Below the pieces are notes generated by a model. The model was given only the letters and a program-made list of their open reading frames with translations. It did no database searches and was not told the DNA's origin. A stretch of 25,027 bases of DNA from a virus, in the IMG/VR virus record IMGVR_UViG_3300042895_000135, positions 1 to 25,027 of that record. One strand, given 5' to 3'. A program made the position numbers and the translations under genes. This document shows positions 1-8,200 of this stretch, in pieces (within the stretch, counting starts at the first letter, position 1; every line of letters begins with the position of its first letter).

Positions 1-78
1 CTTCTTCCACTGCTCCCTGTCGAGGAGGGCGCAGAGCCTCTCAACAAGAGCCAGCAGAGACGACAGGAGCCGTATCAC
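1..78 (-). CDS. Possible spanin-like lysis protein (5' part only)
   Basis: Partial gene running off the left edge; 26 codons are visible. It would start at a GTG that overlaps the stop codon of the holin-like gene (GTGA). The visible N-terminus has a short hydrophobic, leucine-rich stretch (about residues 3-17) followed by a charged segment with DREQWKK. A short membrane anchor followed by a charged helix is common in small phage inner-membrane spanins or Rz-like proteins, and the place directly after holin and endolysin genes fits that. No strong Shine-Dalgarno is visible, so expression would rely on coupling to the holin gene. It could also be a chance extension; the sequence left of the window decides. 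Confidence 0.45.
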   Translation of the reverse strand, partial: MIRLLSSLLALVERLCALLDREQWKK

Positions 79-248
79 TTGGCGCGTTCTGCCAGCAGGA
101 CGGCGGCCAGCCCGGCGACGCCGGCGATGGCAGTCGAGATGGCGCTGTACAGCTCGCCGGAGACGCCGAGCGCCAGTGCGATGACCGACAGGCCGGCGTA
201 GGTCGACGGCTCTTTCAGGCGCGTCAGAATGAAGTTCACGGTGGACAT
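75..248 (-). CDS. Holin-like small membrane protein (57 aa)
   Basis: A 57-residue protein starting MSTVNFILTRLKEPSTYAGL. It has two short hydrophobic stretches (about residues 18-29 and 36-52, rich in Ala, Gly, Leu and Val) and a basic end, ERAK. Size, hydrophobicity and position directly after the endolysin gene suggest a holin or holin-like pore former that lets endolysin reach the wall. The R-L-K-E-P-S-T-Y-A-G-L N-terminus resembles short phage holins annotated in proteobacterial phages, from memory and not searched. The start is well supported by TAGGAGG seven bases upstream of the ATG. It is the second small membrane protein in the lysis block, the other being at 1796-1963. Confidence 0.72.
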   Translation of the reverse strand: MSTVNFILTRLKEPSTYAGLSVIALALGVSGELYSAISTAIAGVAGLAAVLLAERAK

Positions 249-257
249 ATGAGCCTC

Positions 258-746
258 CTATTGCTCGTTGGTGGAAACGGTGCCGATCTTCAGCTGCACG
301 GGCTTGCCCAGCACAGGCTCACCCCTCGGCCAGCGCGACGCGAGCAGGCGCGTCTTGCCTAGCTTCATGACGCTGACCTCGTTGTTCTGGTTGCCGCCAA
401 GGACGAAATAGTGGCCGGCATCCTCGCCGGCGTAGAAGCCGACGTGGCCGCCGCCTTCCCGGTCAAAGACGAGGATGGCGCCCGGCGAGAGCGCGTCGGG
501 GCGGAGCAGCGCACCATAGTCGCTCCACGCCTTCGCGCGCATATACAGCTTGGGATACGGAAGACCCGCCTCCTTGATGCAGTACGCCACGAACACGCCG
601 CACCACGGCGTCTCGTCTTCGCGCCACCACGCCTTCAGCGTCCCCAGCCATCCGAGGATCGTCGGGTTATGGCGCGGGCCGGGGACTTCCTTGAGGCCGC
701 GAAACAACGTGGCGGTCTTCATCCAACGGGGGAGGGGTGCCGTCAT
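258..746 (-). CDS. Endolysin-like cysteine peptidase/amidase (TIGR02594-like, CHAP/NlpC-P60 superfamily)
   Basis: A 162-residue protein with the layout of phage TIGR02594-family proteins, which are papain-like peptidoglycan hydrolases. The probable nucleophile is Cys49 in PWCGVFVAYC, and the probable catalytic histidine is His101 in GGGHVGFY; a GGNQNNEVS segment (about 118-126) follows, where the family often carries an Asn. There is no signal peptide, so export would need the neighbouring holin. The ATG is preceded by AAGGAATAG inside the end of the metallophosphoesterase gene, whose stop lies three bases upstream of the ATG. Role inferred: cell-wall cleavage at lysis. A virion-associated wall hydrolase is the alternative, but the holin-like neighbour favours lysis. 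Confidence 0.85.
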   Translation of the reverse strand: MTAPLPRWMKTATLFRGLKEVPGPRHNPTILGWLGTLKAWWREDETPWCGVFVAYCIKEAGLPYPKLYMRAKAWSDYGALLRPDALSPGAILVFDREGGGHVGFYAGEDAGHYFVLGGNQNNEVSVMKLGKTRLLASRWPRGEPVLGKPVQLKIGTVSTNEQ

Positions 747-749
747 CAG

Positions 750-1796
750 CTATTCCTTCTGCCGCAGGAACGTGAGAAAGTCCGCCGCCATCTCGACGTT
801 GTCGAACGCCTGCACCAGCGGGCGCTGGCCGACGCGGGGCGTCACGATTGTCACGACGGACTGCCCATCACGCTGCTCCGTGAACTGCCCCTTGAGGGCG
901 TAATCGTCAGCGTCCTTATACCCTCTCGCGCGCACAAGGCAAGCGCGGCGACCGCCGGGCAGCTCGACATTGCCGGTGGCAAACGTGTGAATGTGAAAAG
1001 CGGCGTAGATGTCCGCATGTTCGTCCATCATTGCCGCACGCTTGAGGCCGTGCAGTTCGTTGTAGATCGACGAGCCTTTGAAGTTGTGACGCGCCCACAC
1101 CGTGGCGTCCGCGCCGTCCGGCGACACTAGTTTCAGTTTGGCGTCCCAGTCGCGCATCAGGATGCGGTTGGTGTTGAGGCCCTCGAAGATGCGCTTGCCG
1201 GTATTCCACGTGTCGTGGTTGCCGAGTAGCCAGAGCAGCCACCGGACACCCAGACCCTTGAGCAGCCACTCGACCAGTTCCCAGCCCTCGGACACCGTGG
1301 CAGACTGCTCGCCGTAGAGGCGCTCAAGCCGCCCGACCCAGTTGTTGATGCTGTCGCCGCCGTTCGCGCCGTACATGCCATCGGTCTCGGCGCAGATGCG
1401 CGCGTGGCGCTCAACGCTGTCGAGGTCGCAGAACGGGTCGTCGAGGTGCGGGTCGCCGAACCAGCAGATGCCGTACGGCCCGGAGATCGGCACGCGCACA
1501 GTCTGCCACGACGCCGCGCGGGCGTGGACAATGCGCAGGTTGTTGCGCGTCTTCATCGTTGCCAGCCGCTCGTCGAATGGCAGATCGGACGGCGGAAGCT
1601 CTTCGGCTACCGTCTCTTGGTGCGCCAAACCGGCGGATAGGTAAGCATGCCCGAAGGTGCGGCGAACGGCCTTGACGATGGCGTCGCGGGAGCAGTTCAA
1701 TCTGGCAGCCGCTGCGGTTTGATTGCGGCCACACGCCTCCCACACAGCGATCCGCTCGGCGTCGATGGCCGTGAGGTCGGTGTTTTGATTGGCCAT
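750..1796 (-). CDS. Calcineurin-like metallophosphoesterase with N-terminal HTH
   Basis: A 348-residue protein with the motif set of two-metal phosphoesterases: GDPHLDD (114-120), GGDSINNW (146-153), GNHDTW (192-197) and HIHT (268-271). These supply the expected Asp, His and Asn metal ligands. Residues about 24-45 (RNQTAAAARLNCSRDAI) look like a helix-turn-helix, as in small terminases and other DNA-binding phage proteins. Substrate is unknown; nucleic acid is plausible given the HTH, but that is inference. I chose the ATG at 1796 because it overlaps the upstream stop (TGATG) and because the longer open frame has an atypical Arg/His-rich N-terminus. It lies between a small membrane protein and the endolysin gene, an unusual place for a DNA enzyme. 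Confidence 0.85.
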   Translation of the reverse strand: MANQNTDLTAIDAERIAVWEACGRNQTAAAARLNCSRDAIVKAVRRTFGHAYLSAGLAHQETVAEELPPSDLPFDERLATMKTRNNLRIVHARAASWQTVRVPISGPYGICWFGDPHLDDPFCDLDSVERHARICAETDGMYGANGGDSINNWVGRLERLYGEQSATVSEGWELVEWLLKGLGVRWLLWLLGNHDTWNTGKRIFEGLNTNRILMRDWDAKLKLVSPDGADATVWARHNFKGSSIYNELHGLKRAAMMDEHADIYAAFHIHTFATGNVELPGGRRACLVRARGYKDADDYALKGQFTEQRDGQSVVTIVTPRVGQRPLVQAFDNVEMAADFLTFLRQKE

Positions 1797-1963
1797 CAGT
1801 TTAGCTTCAGAACGATGGCCAGCAGCAGTGCGATGATGAAACCCGCGACGCCCAAGCTGACGGCCTCCAGCCGCTTCAGGCGGGCGCACAGCCCCTCGTA
1901 GCGCAGCGCACACACTTCCTCATGGGTCTGGAGGCGCGCCTTCGTCTCGTCGATCTCGGCCAT
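1796..1963 (-). CDS. Small one-helix membrane protein, possibly holin/XhlA-like (55 aa)
   Basis: A 55-residue protein. Residues 1-34 are charged and helical (MAEIDETKARLQTHEEVCAL, then RLKRLEA), and residues about 35-53 form one hydrophobic segment (VSLGVAGFIIALLLAIVL). A soluble N-terminal helix with a C-terminal membrane anchor is the layout of haemolysin XhlA-type proteins that assist phage lysis, so a lysis accessory role is plausible; the family call is by architecture only. The ATG at 1963 is preferred over a longer frame whose N-terminus is Arg/Pro/His-rich. Its stop overlaps the metallophosphoesterase start. The Shine-Dalgarno is weak (GGA). Confidence 0.65.
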   Translation of the reverse strand: MAEIDETKARLQTHEEVCALRYEGLCARLKRLEAVSLGVAGFIIALLLAIVLKLN

Positions 1964-1974
1964 GTTGTGGTCCG

Positions 1975-2337
1975 TTACTTGAGATTGCGGAGTTTGTAGA
2001 TCGCCGACAGGTAGACGCCCGTCAGCGTGTCGATGAGGTTTGCCACGGCGCGGTTGCCTCGGCAGATGCCCTCGTGGTTCTCCTCGATCCACGCGGCGTC
2101 GACCTCGAGCAGCTTCAGGACGTCGCCCTTCGGCGTCTCCGGTCCCGGGATGTTGCCGATCAGTTCGAACGCGCCCTGATACGCCTCGACGAGGGGGTCC
2201 ACGGCGTCGATGACGCCGTCGTAGAACTCACCCAGCGCGATGTGCTTGGCGAAGCTGCCGTCGCCCTTGGCGCGCCAGTGCGCGAAGTGTGCGGCGTTGC
2301 GGGCGTAAAAGACGCGGCTGATGAGCTGTTCGATCAT
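1975..2337 (-). CDS. Small helical protein with Dps/ferritin-like pattern (possibly DUF5856)
   Basis: A 120-residue, almost wholly helical protein. Its N-terminal half reads ARNAAHFAHWRAKGDGSF, then HIALGEFYDGVIDAVDPLVE, a pattern that recalls Dps-type ferritin-like bundles (His-Trp, a glycine-rich turn, then H-x6-Y-D and a D-x2-D helix). I recall phage proteins of this kind being placed in DUF5856, but could not search. Whether it binds metal or has ferroxidase or DNA-binding activity is unknown, because several usual ligands cannot be assigned by eye. The start overlaps the S74 fibre stop (ATGA), which couples it translationally to the fibre. Confidence 0.7.
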   Translation of the reverse strand: MIEQLISRVFYARNAAHFAHWRAKGDGSFAKHIALGEFYDGVIDAVDPLVEAYQGAFELIGNIPGPETPKGDVLKLLEVDAAWIEENHEGICRGNRAVANLIDTLTGVYLSAIYKLRNLK

Positions 2338-3584
2338 GCGATGCCTCTCGCGGCTTTGAGGGTGGCGACCTCTGCGCTCAATTCCTGAATAGCCCTGACC
2401 AACACGGGCAGCAGCTTGCCGTAACCCGCCTCGAGCTTGTCGGGGTTAATGTCGTAGACGAGGCCCGGCAGATCGACGCCGGTGCTGGCCATGGCCGCCT
2501 GCAGATCCTGCGCAATGAAGCCGGTGTCAGCCTCACCAACCTTGCCGCCGTCGCGCATGTCCCACGTGAAACGAACCGGACGCAGCGCATTGACGAAAGC
2601 CAGACCAGCGTCAAGATCAGCTACGTCGCTCTTGTCTCGCGCGTCAGACAGACTGGTGATCGTCGTGACTTGGCAGCGCAGCGTCGCGATGCTGCTGTTG
2701 CCGATGGTAGCTTCATTGTTGACGTTGTTAGCGGTGGCGTCTGCGGTGTTACCGATGACAATGTTATTGCTGCCCGTGGTGATGCTATAGCCTGCCTGAT
2801 AACCGATAGTCGTGTTGCCTGCGCCCGTGCTGTTAAAACGCGATGCATCGTTGCCTACGGCCGTGCAGTTCGCGCCTGTTGCAGTGGTAAGCGCGTACCC
2901 GCCTACGGCAGTATTGTAGTTCCCGCTGACATTGTTAAACAAGGCAGAAATGCCGATGGCGATGTTACTGAGGCCGGTGGTGTTCCCAAACAATGCGCTG
3001 GCACCAATGGCGGTGTTATCGCCGCCGGTTGTGTTGCTGCCTAGCGCATTTGAGCCAACAGATGAGTTGGCCGCACCAGTAGTGTTGGCGTCGAGCGATC
3101 CCCTCCCAACAGCAGTGTTGCTGGCGCCTGTCGTGTTGGCTTTGCCCGACTGATATCCGACGAAGGTATTACTCGCGCCAGTCGTATTGAGGCCAGCTTC
3201 AAAGCCAAGCGACGTTTCAAACGGGGTTGTTGACTGCGTGACGCCGGACAGTGACACGCCGGCAGCGGCGCTTGTCCACGTCGTCCCGTTCGATGTCAGG
3301 ATGTTGCCATTGGTTCCGGGCGCGACAAACTGCACCGCGCTGGTGCCATTGCCGAGGATGACGTTGTTGGCCGTAAGCGTCGTGGCTCCAGTCCCACCCC
3401 TAGCAACGGTCAGCGTGCCGCCGGGGCCGATAGACACGACGCTGCCGGTGGAGTTCTTGAAGTACAGTTTCTCGTCGGCGGTATTGAGCGCCAACTCGCC
3501 AACGGCCAGATCACCAGCCAAAGGAACGACGCCCGGCGTAGCCGAGCGGTAGAGTTGTATGGGCGTAAAGCCACTGGCCGCCAT
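2334..3584 (-). CDS. Tail fibre/adhesin with YadA-like repeats and C-terminal S74 chaperone
   Basis: A 416-residue fibre protein. Residues 1-132 form an N-terminal part with ARGGTGATTLTANNVILGNG, a motif shared by many phage fibres. Residues about 133-284 contain nine repeats of about 17 residues (NTTGxxNTAVGxxAL), the pattern of YadA-like trimeric beta-roll heads. Residues about 307-416 match an intramolecular chaperone/peptidase S74 domain: LSDARDKSDV at 312-321 holds the expected self-cleavage serine (about Ser313), followed by ALRPVRFTWD, TGFIAQDLQ and YGKLLPVLVRAIQEL. Known S74 domains direct trimerisation and then cut themselves off. AACGGAGGAATATTCTA before the ATG is a strong ribosome site. 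Likely role: host-receptor binding as a trimer. Confidence 0.88.
   Translation of the reverse strand: MAASGFTPIQLYRSATPGVVPLAGDLAVGELALNTADEKLYFKNSTGSVVSIGPGGTLTVARGGTGATTLTANNVILGNGTSAVQFVAPGTNGNILTSNGTTWTSAAAGVSLSGVTQSTTPFETSLGFEAGLNTTGASNTFVGYQSGKANTTGASNTAVGRGSLDANTTGAANSSVGSNALGSNTTGGDNTAIGASALFGNTTGLSNIAIGISALFNNVSGNYNTAVGGYALTTATGANCTAVGNDASRFNSTGAGNTTIGYQAGYSITTGSNNIVIGNTADATANNVNNEATIGNSSIATLRCQVTTITSLSDARDKSDVADLDAGLAFVNALRPVRFTWDMRDGGKVGEADTGFIAQDLQAAMASTGVDLPGLVYDINPDKLEAGYGKLLPVLVRAIQELSAEVATLKAARGIA
2733..3188 (-). repeat. Nine ~51-bp coding repeats (YadA-like 17-residue units)
   Basis: The fibre gene contains about nine tandem units of 17 codons (one of 16), each beginning near NTTG and containing NTAVG or NTAIG. 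At DNA level the units are clearly diverged, so this is an old amplified array, unlike the near-identical propeller repeats at 4333-5172. The pattern fits a trimeric beta-roll. Confidence 0.75.
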
Positions 3585-3658
3585 TAGAATATTCCTCCGT
3601 TAGCGCGGCGGACCATAGCCGAAGATCGGTGCGGCGGCAATGATAGTGCGGCGTTCAT
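3584..3658 (-). CDS. Very small possible ORF between chaperone and fibre (24 aa)
   Basis: A 24-codon frame starting with an ATG that overlaps the tail-chaperone stop (ATGA) and ending in TAA that overlaps the fibre ATG (TAATG). The overlaps match the coupling seen elsewhere here. The encoded peptide is basic and does not resemble a family I know. An alternative frame through the same bases reads IIAAAPIFGYGPPR before a stop, which looks more protein-like but lacks a start codon. It may be a decayed or frameshifted small gene, or only a coupling leader for the fibre. Confidence 0.25.
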   Translation of the reverse strand: MNAALSLPPHRSSAMVRRANGGIF

Positions 3659-4089
3659 GGCTGCTCGGGCCACACGATGTTGAACGGATCGGTTTGCGTC
3701 GGGACATTCCTCAACGCCTGCCGGTAAACAGCCCATGCTACTTGGTCAACAGGTGCGTCGGCTACCTGCGTCCAGTCGCAGGCTGCGAGGCGTGCGTTGC
3801 GGTCGCCTCGGACAGCACCCCACTGCTGGTCAATGTCCTGCTGCGTATACGGGGTAAGTGCCCAGCGTTCCTGCCACACGCCGTCCACCAGTTCGGGCGC
3901 AATGCGCTGCGCCACCATGCCAGTGGCCTCCGGCGGCGTCGTGTCCTGCACCGGGTAGCAATACCAGTCGCTGCCGTCGAAGCCTGCCATGTCACGCGGG
4001 AACGACGTGCCGGGGTTGGCGCGCGTCAGGTCAGTGAGCGTGTAGGGGTAGACCGGATCTTCACCCGGTACGGTCAGGATGTAGAACAT
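3655..4089 (-). CDS. Phage tail fibre assembly chaperone-like protein
   Basis: A 144-residue protein. Its C-terminal third reads RGDRNARLAACDWTQVADAP, then WAVYRQALRNVPTQ and a tail ending VWPEQP. This is the pattern of the phage tail assembly chaperone family (Pfam Phage_tail_APC-like): an R-N-x-L-L-x-x-x-D-W-T core, an A-W-x-x-Y-R-Q-A-L-R helix and a W-P end. Such proteins are encoded beside fibres and help fold or attach them. The N-terminal part (1-85) has a YCYPVQDTTPPEA segment of unknown role. The start overlaps the upstream stop (TGATG). Its place beside the S74 fibre fits a dedicated fibre chaperone. Confidence 0.78.
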   Translation of the reverse strand: MFYILTVPGEDPVYPYTLTDLTRANPGTSFPRDMAGFDGSDWYCYPVQDTTPPEATGMVAQRIAPELVDGVWQERWALTPYTQQDIDQQWGAVRGDRNARLAACDWTQVADAPVDQVAWAVYRQALRNVPTQTDPFNIVWPEQP

Positions 4090-4328
4090 CAGCCCTCCAA
4101 CTGCTTGGCGATCACGTCGCGCATGATGATTTCCTTGCGCTGTTCGATGATGGACGAGGCCAGCAGGTCAGCGAGACGGGCGCGGAACTCTTGGATGGCC
4201 GCGTCGTCTGCGTAGTTGGTGTCAATCTCCGCAATCGCCAGCGTGTAGTTGTCGATATTGATCTGATGCTGGAACACCTCGGCTTCACGGTGAGCGAGGG
4301 CGGGGGTGAGGATTTCTATTTTGTTCAT
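4089..4328 (-). CDS. Small helical protein of the fibre block (79 aa), function unknown
   Basis: A 79-residue acidic, mostly helical protein (MNKIEILTPALAHREAEVFQ then a segment rich in Ile, Asp and Glu). No catalytic motif or membrane segment is visible, and I do not recognise the family. Its place between the propeller protein and the tail chaperone suggests an accessory part in fibre assembly, which is inference. The ATG at 4328 is preferred, with GGAG nine bases upstream; an in-frame TTG at 4343 would remove that ribosome site. The stop overlaps the next ATG (TGATG). Confidence 0.65.
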   Translation of the reverse strand: MNKIEILTPALAHREAEVFQHQINIDNYTLAIAEIDTNYADDAAIQEFRARLADLLASSIIEQRKEIIMRDVIAKQLEG

Positions 4329-4329
4329 G

Positions 4330-5220
4330 TTATATTGCTCCAAAAGCTACGCTGTTACATTGGAACGGCGGCAGCGTTGCCGGATCAGTAAACTTAGTTC
4401 CAAAGCCACTGCCGCTCCACGGGTAGGCCGTGACAAATGGGGACACTTCGTGCCCTACGGCGATGGCGTCGCCAGCGGGGGAGAACGCTACGCCACGGCC
4501 ATTGCCAGTTGGCAGCGTTGCCGGATCAGTAAACTTAGTTCCAAAGCCGCTGCCGCTCCACGGATATGCTGTGATGAACGGCGTAGAGGTGTGCGCTACG
4601 GCAATAGCATCTCCAGAAGGAGAAAAGGCCACGCCGTCGCCTTGCCCGGCAGGCAACGTCGCTGGGTTGGAGAACTTCGTTCCAAAGCCGCTGCCGCTCC
4701 ACGGATAAGCGGTTATGAATGGGGATGTGCTGTGCGCCACGGCGATGGCATTACCGGAGGGACTGAACGCTACGCCACGGCCAGTGCTTGCAGGCAACGT
4801 TGCTGGATTGCCATACCTTGCAATAAAACCACTGGCCCAAAGATAGGTTGAGATGAATGGGGATGTGTTGTGTGCCACGGCGATGGCATTACCGGAGGGA
4901 CTGAACGCTACGGCGTTGCCAGTGTTAGTCGGCAACGTTGTTGGGTTGGAGAACTTAGTTCCAAAGCCGCTGCCGCTCCACGGGTAGGCCGTTACGAATG
5001 GCGTCGTACTGTGCGCTACAGCAATGGCGTTGCCAGCGGGGGAGAACGCTACGCCACGGCTATTGCCAGTTGGCAGCGTTGCCGGATCAGTAAACTTCGT
5101 TCCAAAGCCACTGCCGCTCCACGGATATGCTGTGATGAGTGGGGTGCTGACGTGCGCAACTGCTATATACTGCGCCGCAGTCGGCGTGGCAGTTGCCCCT
5201 TTGAGTCTCTGTGACAGCAT
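4330..5220 (-). CDS. Six-repeat beta-propeller-like (WD40-like) protein, probable adhesin
   Basis: A 296-residue protein made almost wholly of six repeats of about 47 residues (residues 17-296). Each has the order AIAVAH, PFITAYPWSGSGFGTKF, an ATLP turn and VAFSPSGD. The xVAFSPSGxAIAVAH core is typical of WD40-like propeller blades, so six blades closing into a ring is likely, though the closing pattern is not provable by eye. Repeat 3 is the divergent one (TYLWASGFIARYG). The N-terminal 16 residues may anchor it. It lies directly after the 1147-residue fibre gene (TGATG overlap) and before fibre-assembly genes, so a virion-surface, host-binding or glycan-binding role is the best inference. 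No enzyme motif is seen. Confidence 0.72.
   Translation of the reverse strand: MLSQRLKGATATPTAAQYIAVAHVSTPLITAYPWSGSGFGTKFTDPATLPTGNSRGVAFSPAGNAIAVAHSTTPFVTAYPWSGSGFGTKFSNPTTLPTNTGNAVAFSPSGNAIAVAHNTSPFISTYLWASGFIARYGNPATLPASTGRGVAFSPSGNAIAVAHSTSPFITAYPWSGSGFGTKFSNPATLPAGQGDGVAFSPSGDAIAVAHTSTPFITAYPWSGSGFGTKFTDPATLPTGNGRGVAFSPAGDAIAVGHEVSPFVTAYPWSGSGFGTKFTDPATLPPFQCNSVAFGAI
4333..5172 (-). repeat. Six tandem ~141-bp repeats inside the propeller gene
   Basis: The array has a period close to 141 bases (47 codons). The segment ccgctgccgctccacgg or its one-base variant recurs near 4408, 4549, 4690, 4973 and 5114; the unit near 4832 is degenerate. Several units are nearly identical over more than 80 bases, implying recent duplication or gene conversion, and the array could change copy number by recombination. 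Confidence 0.85.
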
Positions 5221-8200
5221 CAGGCGTCACCCACTCGCGCGCCGTAGATCGTCGTGCCAACCTTCCACAGAACGATAACCGTATAGCCCGTAGTCGCCAG
5301 CGTCGGCGCTACACCGCCGTTGGTTTCCCAGACCACGCCAAGCGTCGTCCACGTCACCGTGTACGCCGTGCCGTCATCGATCATCAATGTGATCGACTGC
5401 CCTGCGGCCCAGTTCGCTTGCGTGGGAGTGCGGCTTGCGCCCAGCGTCCATGTCTGAATGCTACCATTATTTGGGTCAAGGACGGCACCCGCAGCGTCAA
5501 CAACAGCAAAAACGGTCTCGGTGTAGCTGGTCAATGTCTTGTTCGTGAGGGTCTGCGTGTCAGTGGTGCCGACAAAGTCTCCGGTCGGATTGGTCTTGAC
5601 CGTGAACGCCGAGGTGCCATTGCCAATAACGACGCCGGTCAGCGTTGTTGCGCCCGTGCCGCCGTTTGCCACAGGCAGCGTGCCAGACACTTGCGATGTC
5701 AGTGAGACACCCGACAGCGTACCGCCGAGCGTGAGACTGCCGCTGCTGGTGACGGTGCCGGTCAGCGTGATGCCGTTGACCGTACCCGTGCCGCCGACAG
5801 ACGTGACGGTGCCGACACCTTTGCCGTTAAATGTCGCCCAGTCAGTGCTGGTCAGGTAGCCGCTAACGAGCGCGGTCGCCGCTGCCATGCTGATCGCTGG
5901 CGTTGAGCCGCCGCTCGACACGACGGGCGCGGTGCCGGTGACGCTGGTCACAGTGCCTGTGGTCGGCGTTGTCCATGTCGGAGCACCTGCCCCGGCGGAT
6001 GTGAGCACTTGGCCAGACGTTCCCGCTGTGTTTACCGCGTAAGCCGTCCCAGTGCCGTAAGCCACGCCGCCCGCTGTTGGGGTGGCAGTGCTATTGGTGC
6101 CGCCGTTAGCGACGGGCAGCGTGCCACTGACGTGCGTCGTGAGACCGATCTTGCCGTAAGCCGGCGCAACGCCCACGCCGCCAGAGATCAGCGCATTGCC
6201 CGTGGCGACATCTGCCAGCTTGGACAACGCCGTCGTCGTCGAGGCGTACAGCAGGTCGCCGACGGCGTAGCTGGCCTGTCCCGTGCCGCCGTTGACCGCG
6301 ACAAGCGTCCCCGCCAGTGAGATTGCGCCGGCCGTGGGCGTCGAGGGCGTCAGGCCCGTCGAGTTACCAGAGAACGATGTCACGCCGCCCACGCTGCCCG
6401 TCAGGGTGACGAACCACGCCGTGTAGGTGCCGGAACCCGCCGTGCCATCGACGAGGACGGTCATGCTCGTGCCGCTGTACGCGGTGATCACGCCATCCAT
6501 GTAATTCACGGAGCTGTTGACCAGCCGCACGCGATTGCCGACGATGAAGGCCGTGTCGGTGGCGTTCGTGTTGACCGTGAATGTCCTCGACCCGGTGCCG
6601 ACCGTCAGCGAAGTTAAACTCTCGACGCCGGCATAGCCGAGGCCCACCGGAGCCGCAGCCACGGCAGTGAAGATGATGCTCGGCACAACCGGGCTGACGG
6701 GCGTCGTGCCTGCGGGGAAAGATGCCACGGCCAGTGACGTATCATCCGCCGACCAGATAAGCTCAATGTAGTCACTTGCAGCGAGAGGCAGCACAAAGTT
6801 CACAGTGCCGATTATCGCACCCTGCACTGAGCCAAACTTGCCCGGCACCGTAAACTTGCTGTCCGTGGCGGTAACATCTGCGCCGTTCTTGCGTATCCAT
6901 ATATTTGCTATGTGCGCGGTATTTGAGTTGTCCGTGTTCGTAAGCTGCGCGGAGAATGTTAGGCTGTAGACGCCCGCGTGAATGAACGTCACTTGCGAGC
7001 CGCTGACGACAGTTACGCCGTTATTTTCCACGTCGGCGCTGTTCAATGTCAGCGTGTACGCGGTGTTGATAGCTGCCGCAGTCTGCGTCGTGGTATCCCA
7101 GAACGAACCCCAGTACGCCTCAGTGCCAACCGCCAGCGACGCCACGGGCGTCCACACAGGAGGCGCTGCGCCGCCCGAGGTGAGGACGTAGCCCGCCGGC
7201 CCGGCGGCGTTGACGACGATGGCCGTGCCGGTGCCGTAAGCCACGCCGCCGGCAGTTGCCGTGGACGTGCTGTTGGTGCCGCCGTTGGCCACGGCCAGCG
7301 TGCCGCCAAGCGTGAAGGTGCCGGACGTCGTAATGGGGTTCGTCGTGTCGGACGTGGCTGTGAGGCCCGTGGTGCCGCCGGAGAGGCCGACACTCGTCAC
7401 CGTGCCTGTGCCCCCGCCGCCGCCAGTGGCGGCGATAGTGACGCTGCCGGGGCCGTTGGTGATCGTGATGCCCGAACCTGCCGTCAGCGTCGCCTTGGCC
7501 AGCGTGTTGCCCGTCGTGTTGCCGACTAGCAGTTGCCCGTCCGTGTAGCTGGTCTGGCCTGTGCCGCCGTTTGCCACCGCCACGGTGCCGGTCACGTTGG
7601 CCGCTGTTCCGGTCGTGTTCTGGTTTAGCGTCGGCACGTCCGCCGCAACAATGGCGCGGAATGTTGGAGCACCCGCGACGCCATTCGGAGCCGCAAGGAA
7701 CGTGTTCGCCGTCTGCGAGGCAAAGTTTGCTGGTGTGACTGCGAGCGTACCGCCCAGCGTGAGACTGCCGCTAGTAGTGACGGTGCCGGTCAGCGTCAGG
7801 CCGCTAACCGTGCCGGTGCCGCTGACGCTGGTAACGGTGCCACCGCCACCACCGCCGCCAGTGGCGTTGATCGTGATTGTGCCGCTGCCCTGCGATATGG
7901 TGATGTTGCTGCCGGCCACCAACGTTTGCCAGAACGGCGCGCCCGAGCCGCCGGCCGAGGTGAGCAGTTGCCCGGCATTACCTGCCGTGGTCTGGTTCAG
8001 GCTGTCGTTATCGGCGTAGATAACGGCACCGACGACGGGGGAGATTGCGTCGCCGGTGCCACCACGGCCCAAGGGGAGCACTCCTTGGGTTTCCGTGGTA
8101 TCGGTCAGGTCCACCGCAGGGTGGACGTGATCTTCCCGCGCAGCCAGCAAACCGATCCCGGCAGAGGCAGCACCCAAGGGTTCTGGCGTCGCGTTCGACG

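Noticed and set aside
1797-1913. Upstream extension of the metallophosphoesterase (39 more residues)
   Set aside because: Arg/His-rich and overlaps the small membrane gene in another frame; ATG at 1796 has a TGATG overlap.
4333-5172. CRISPR-like appearance of regular repeats
   Set aside because: Repeats are about 141 bases, in frame, and encode protein blades; no unique spacers of CRISPR size.
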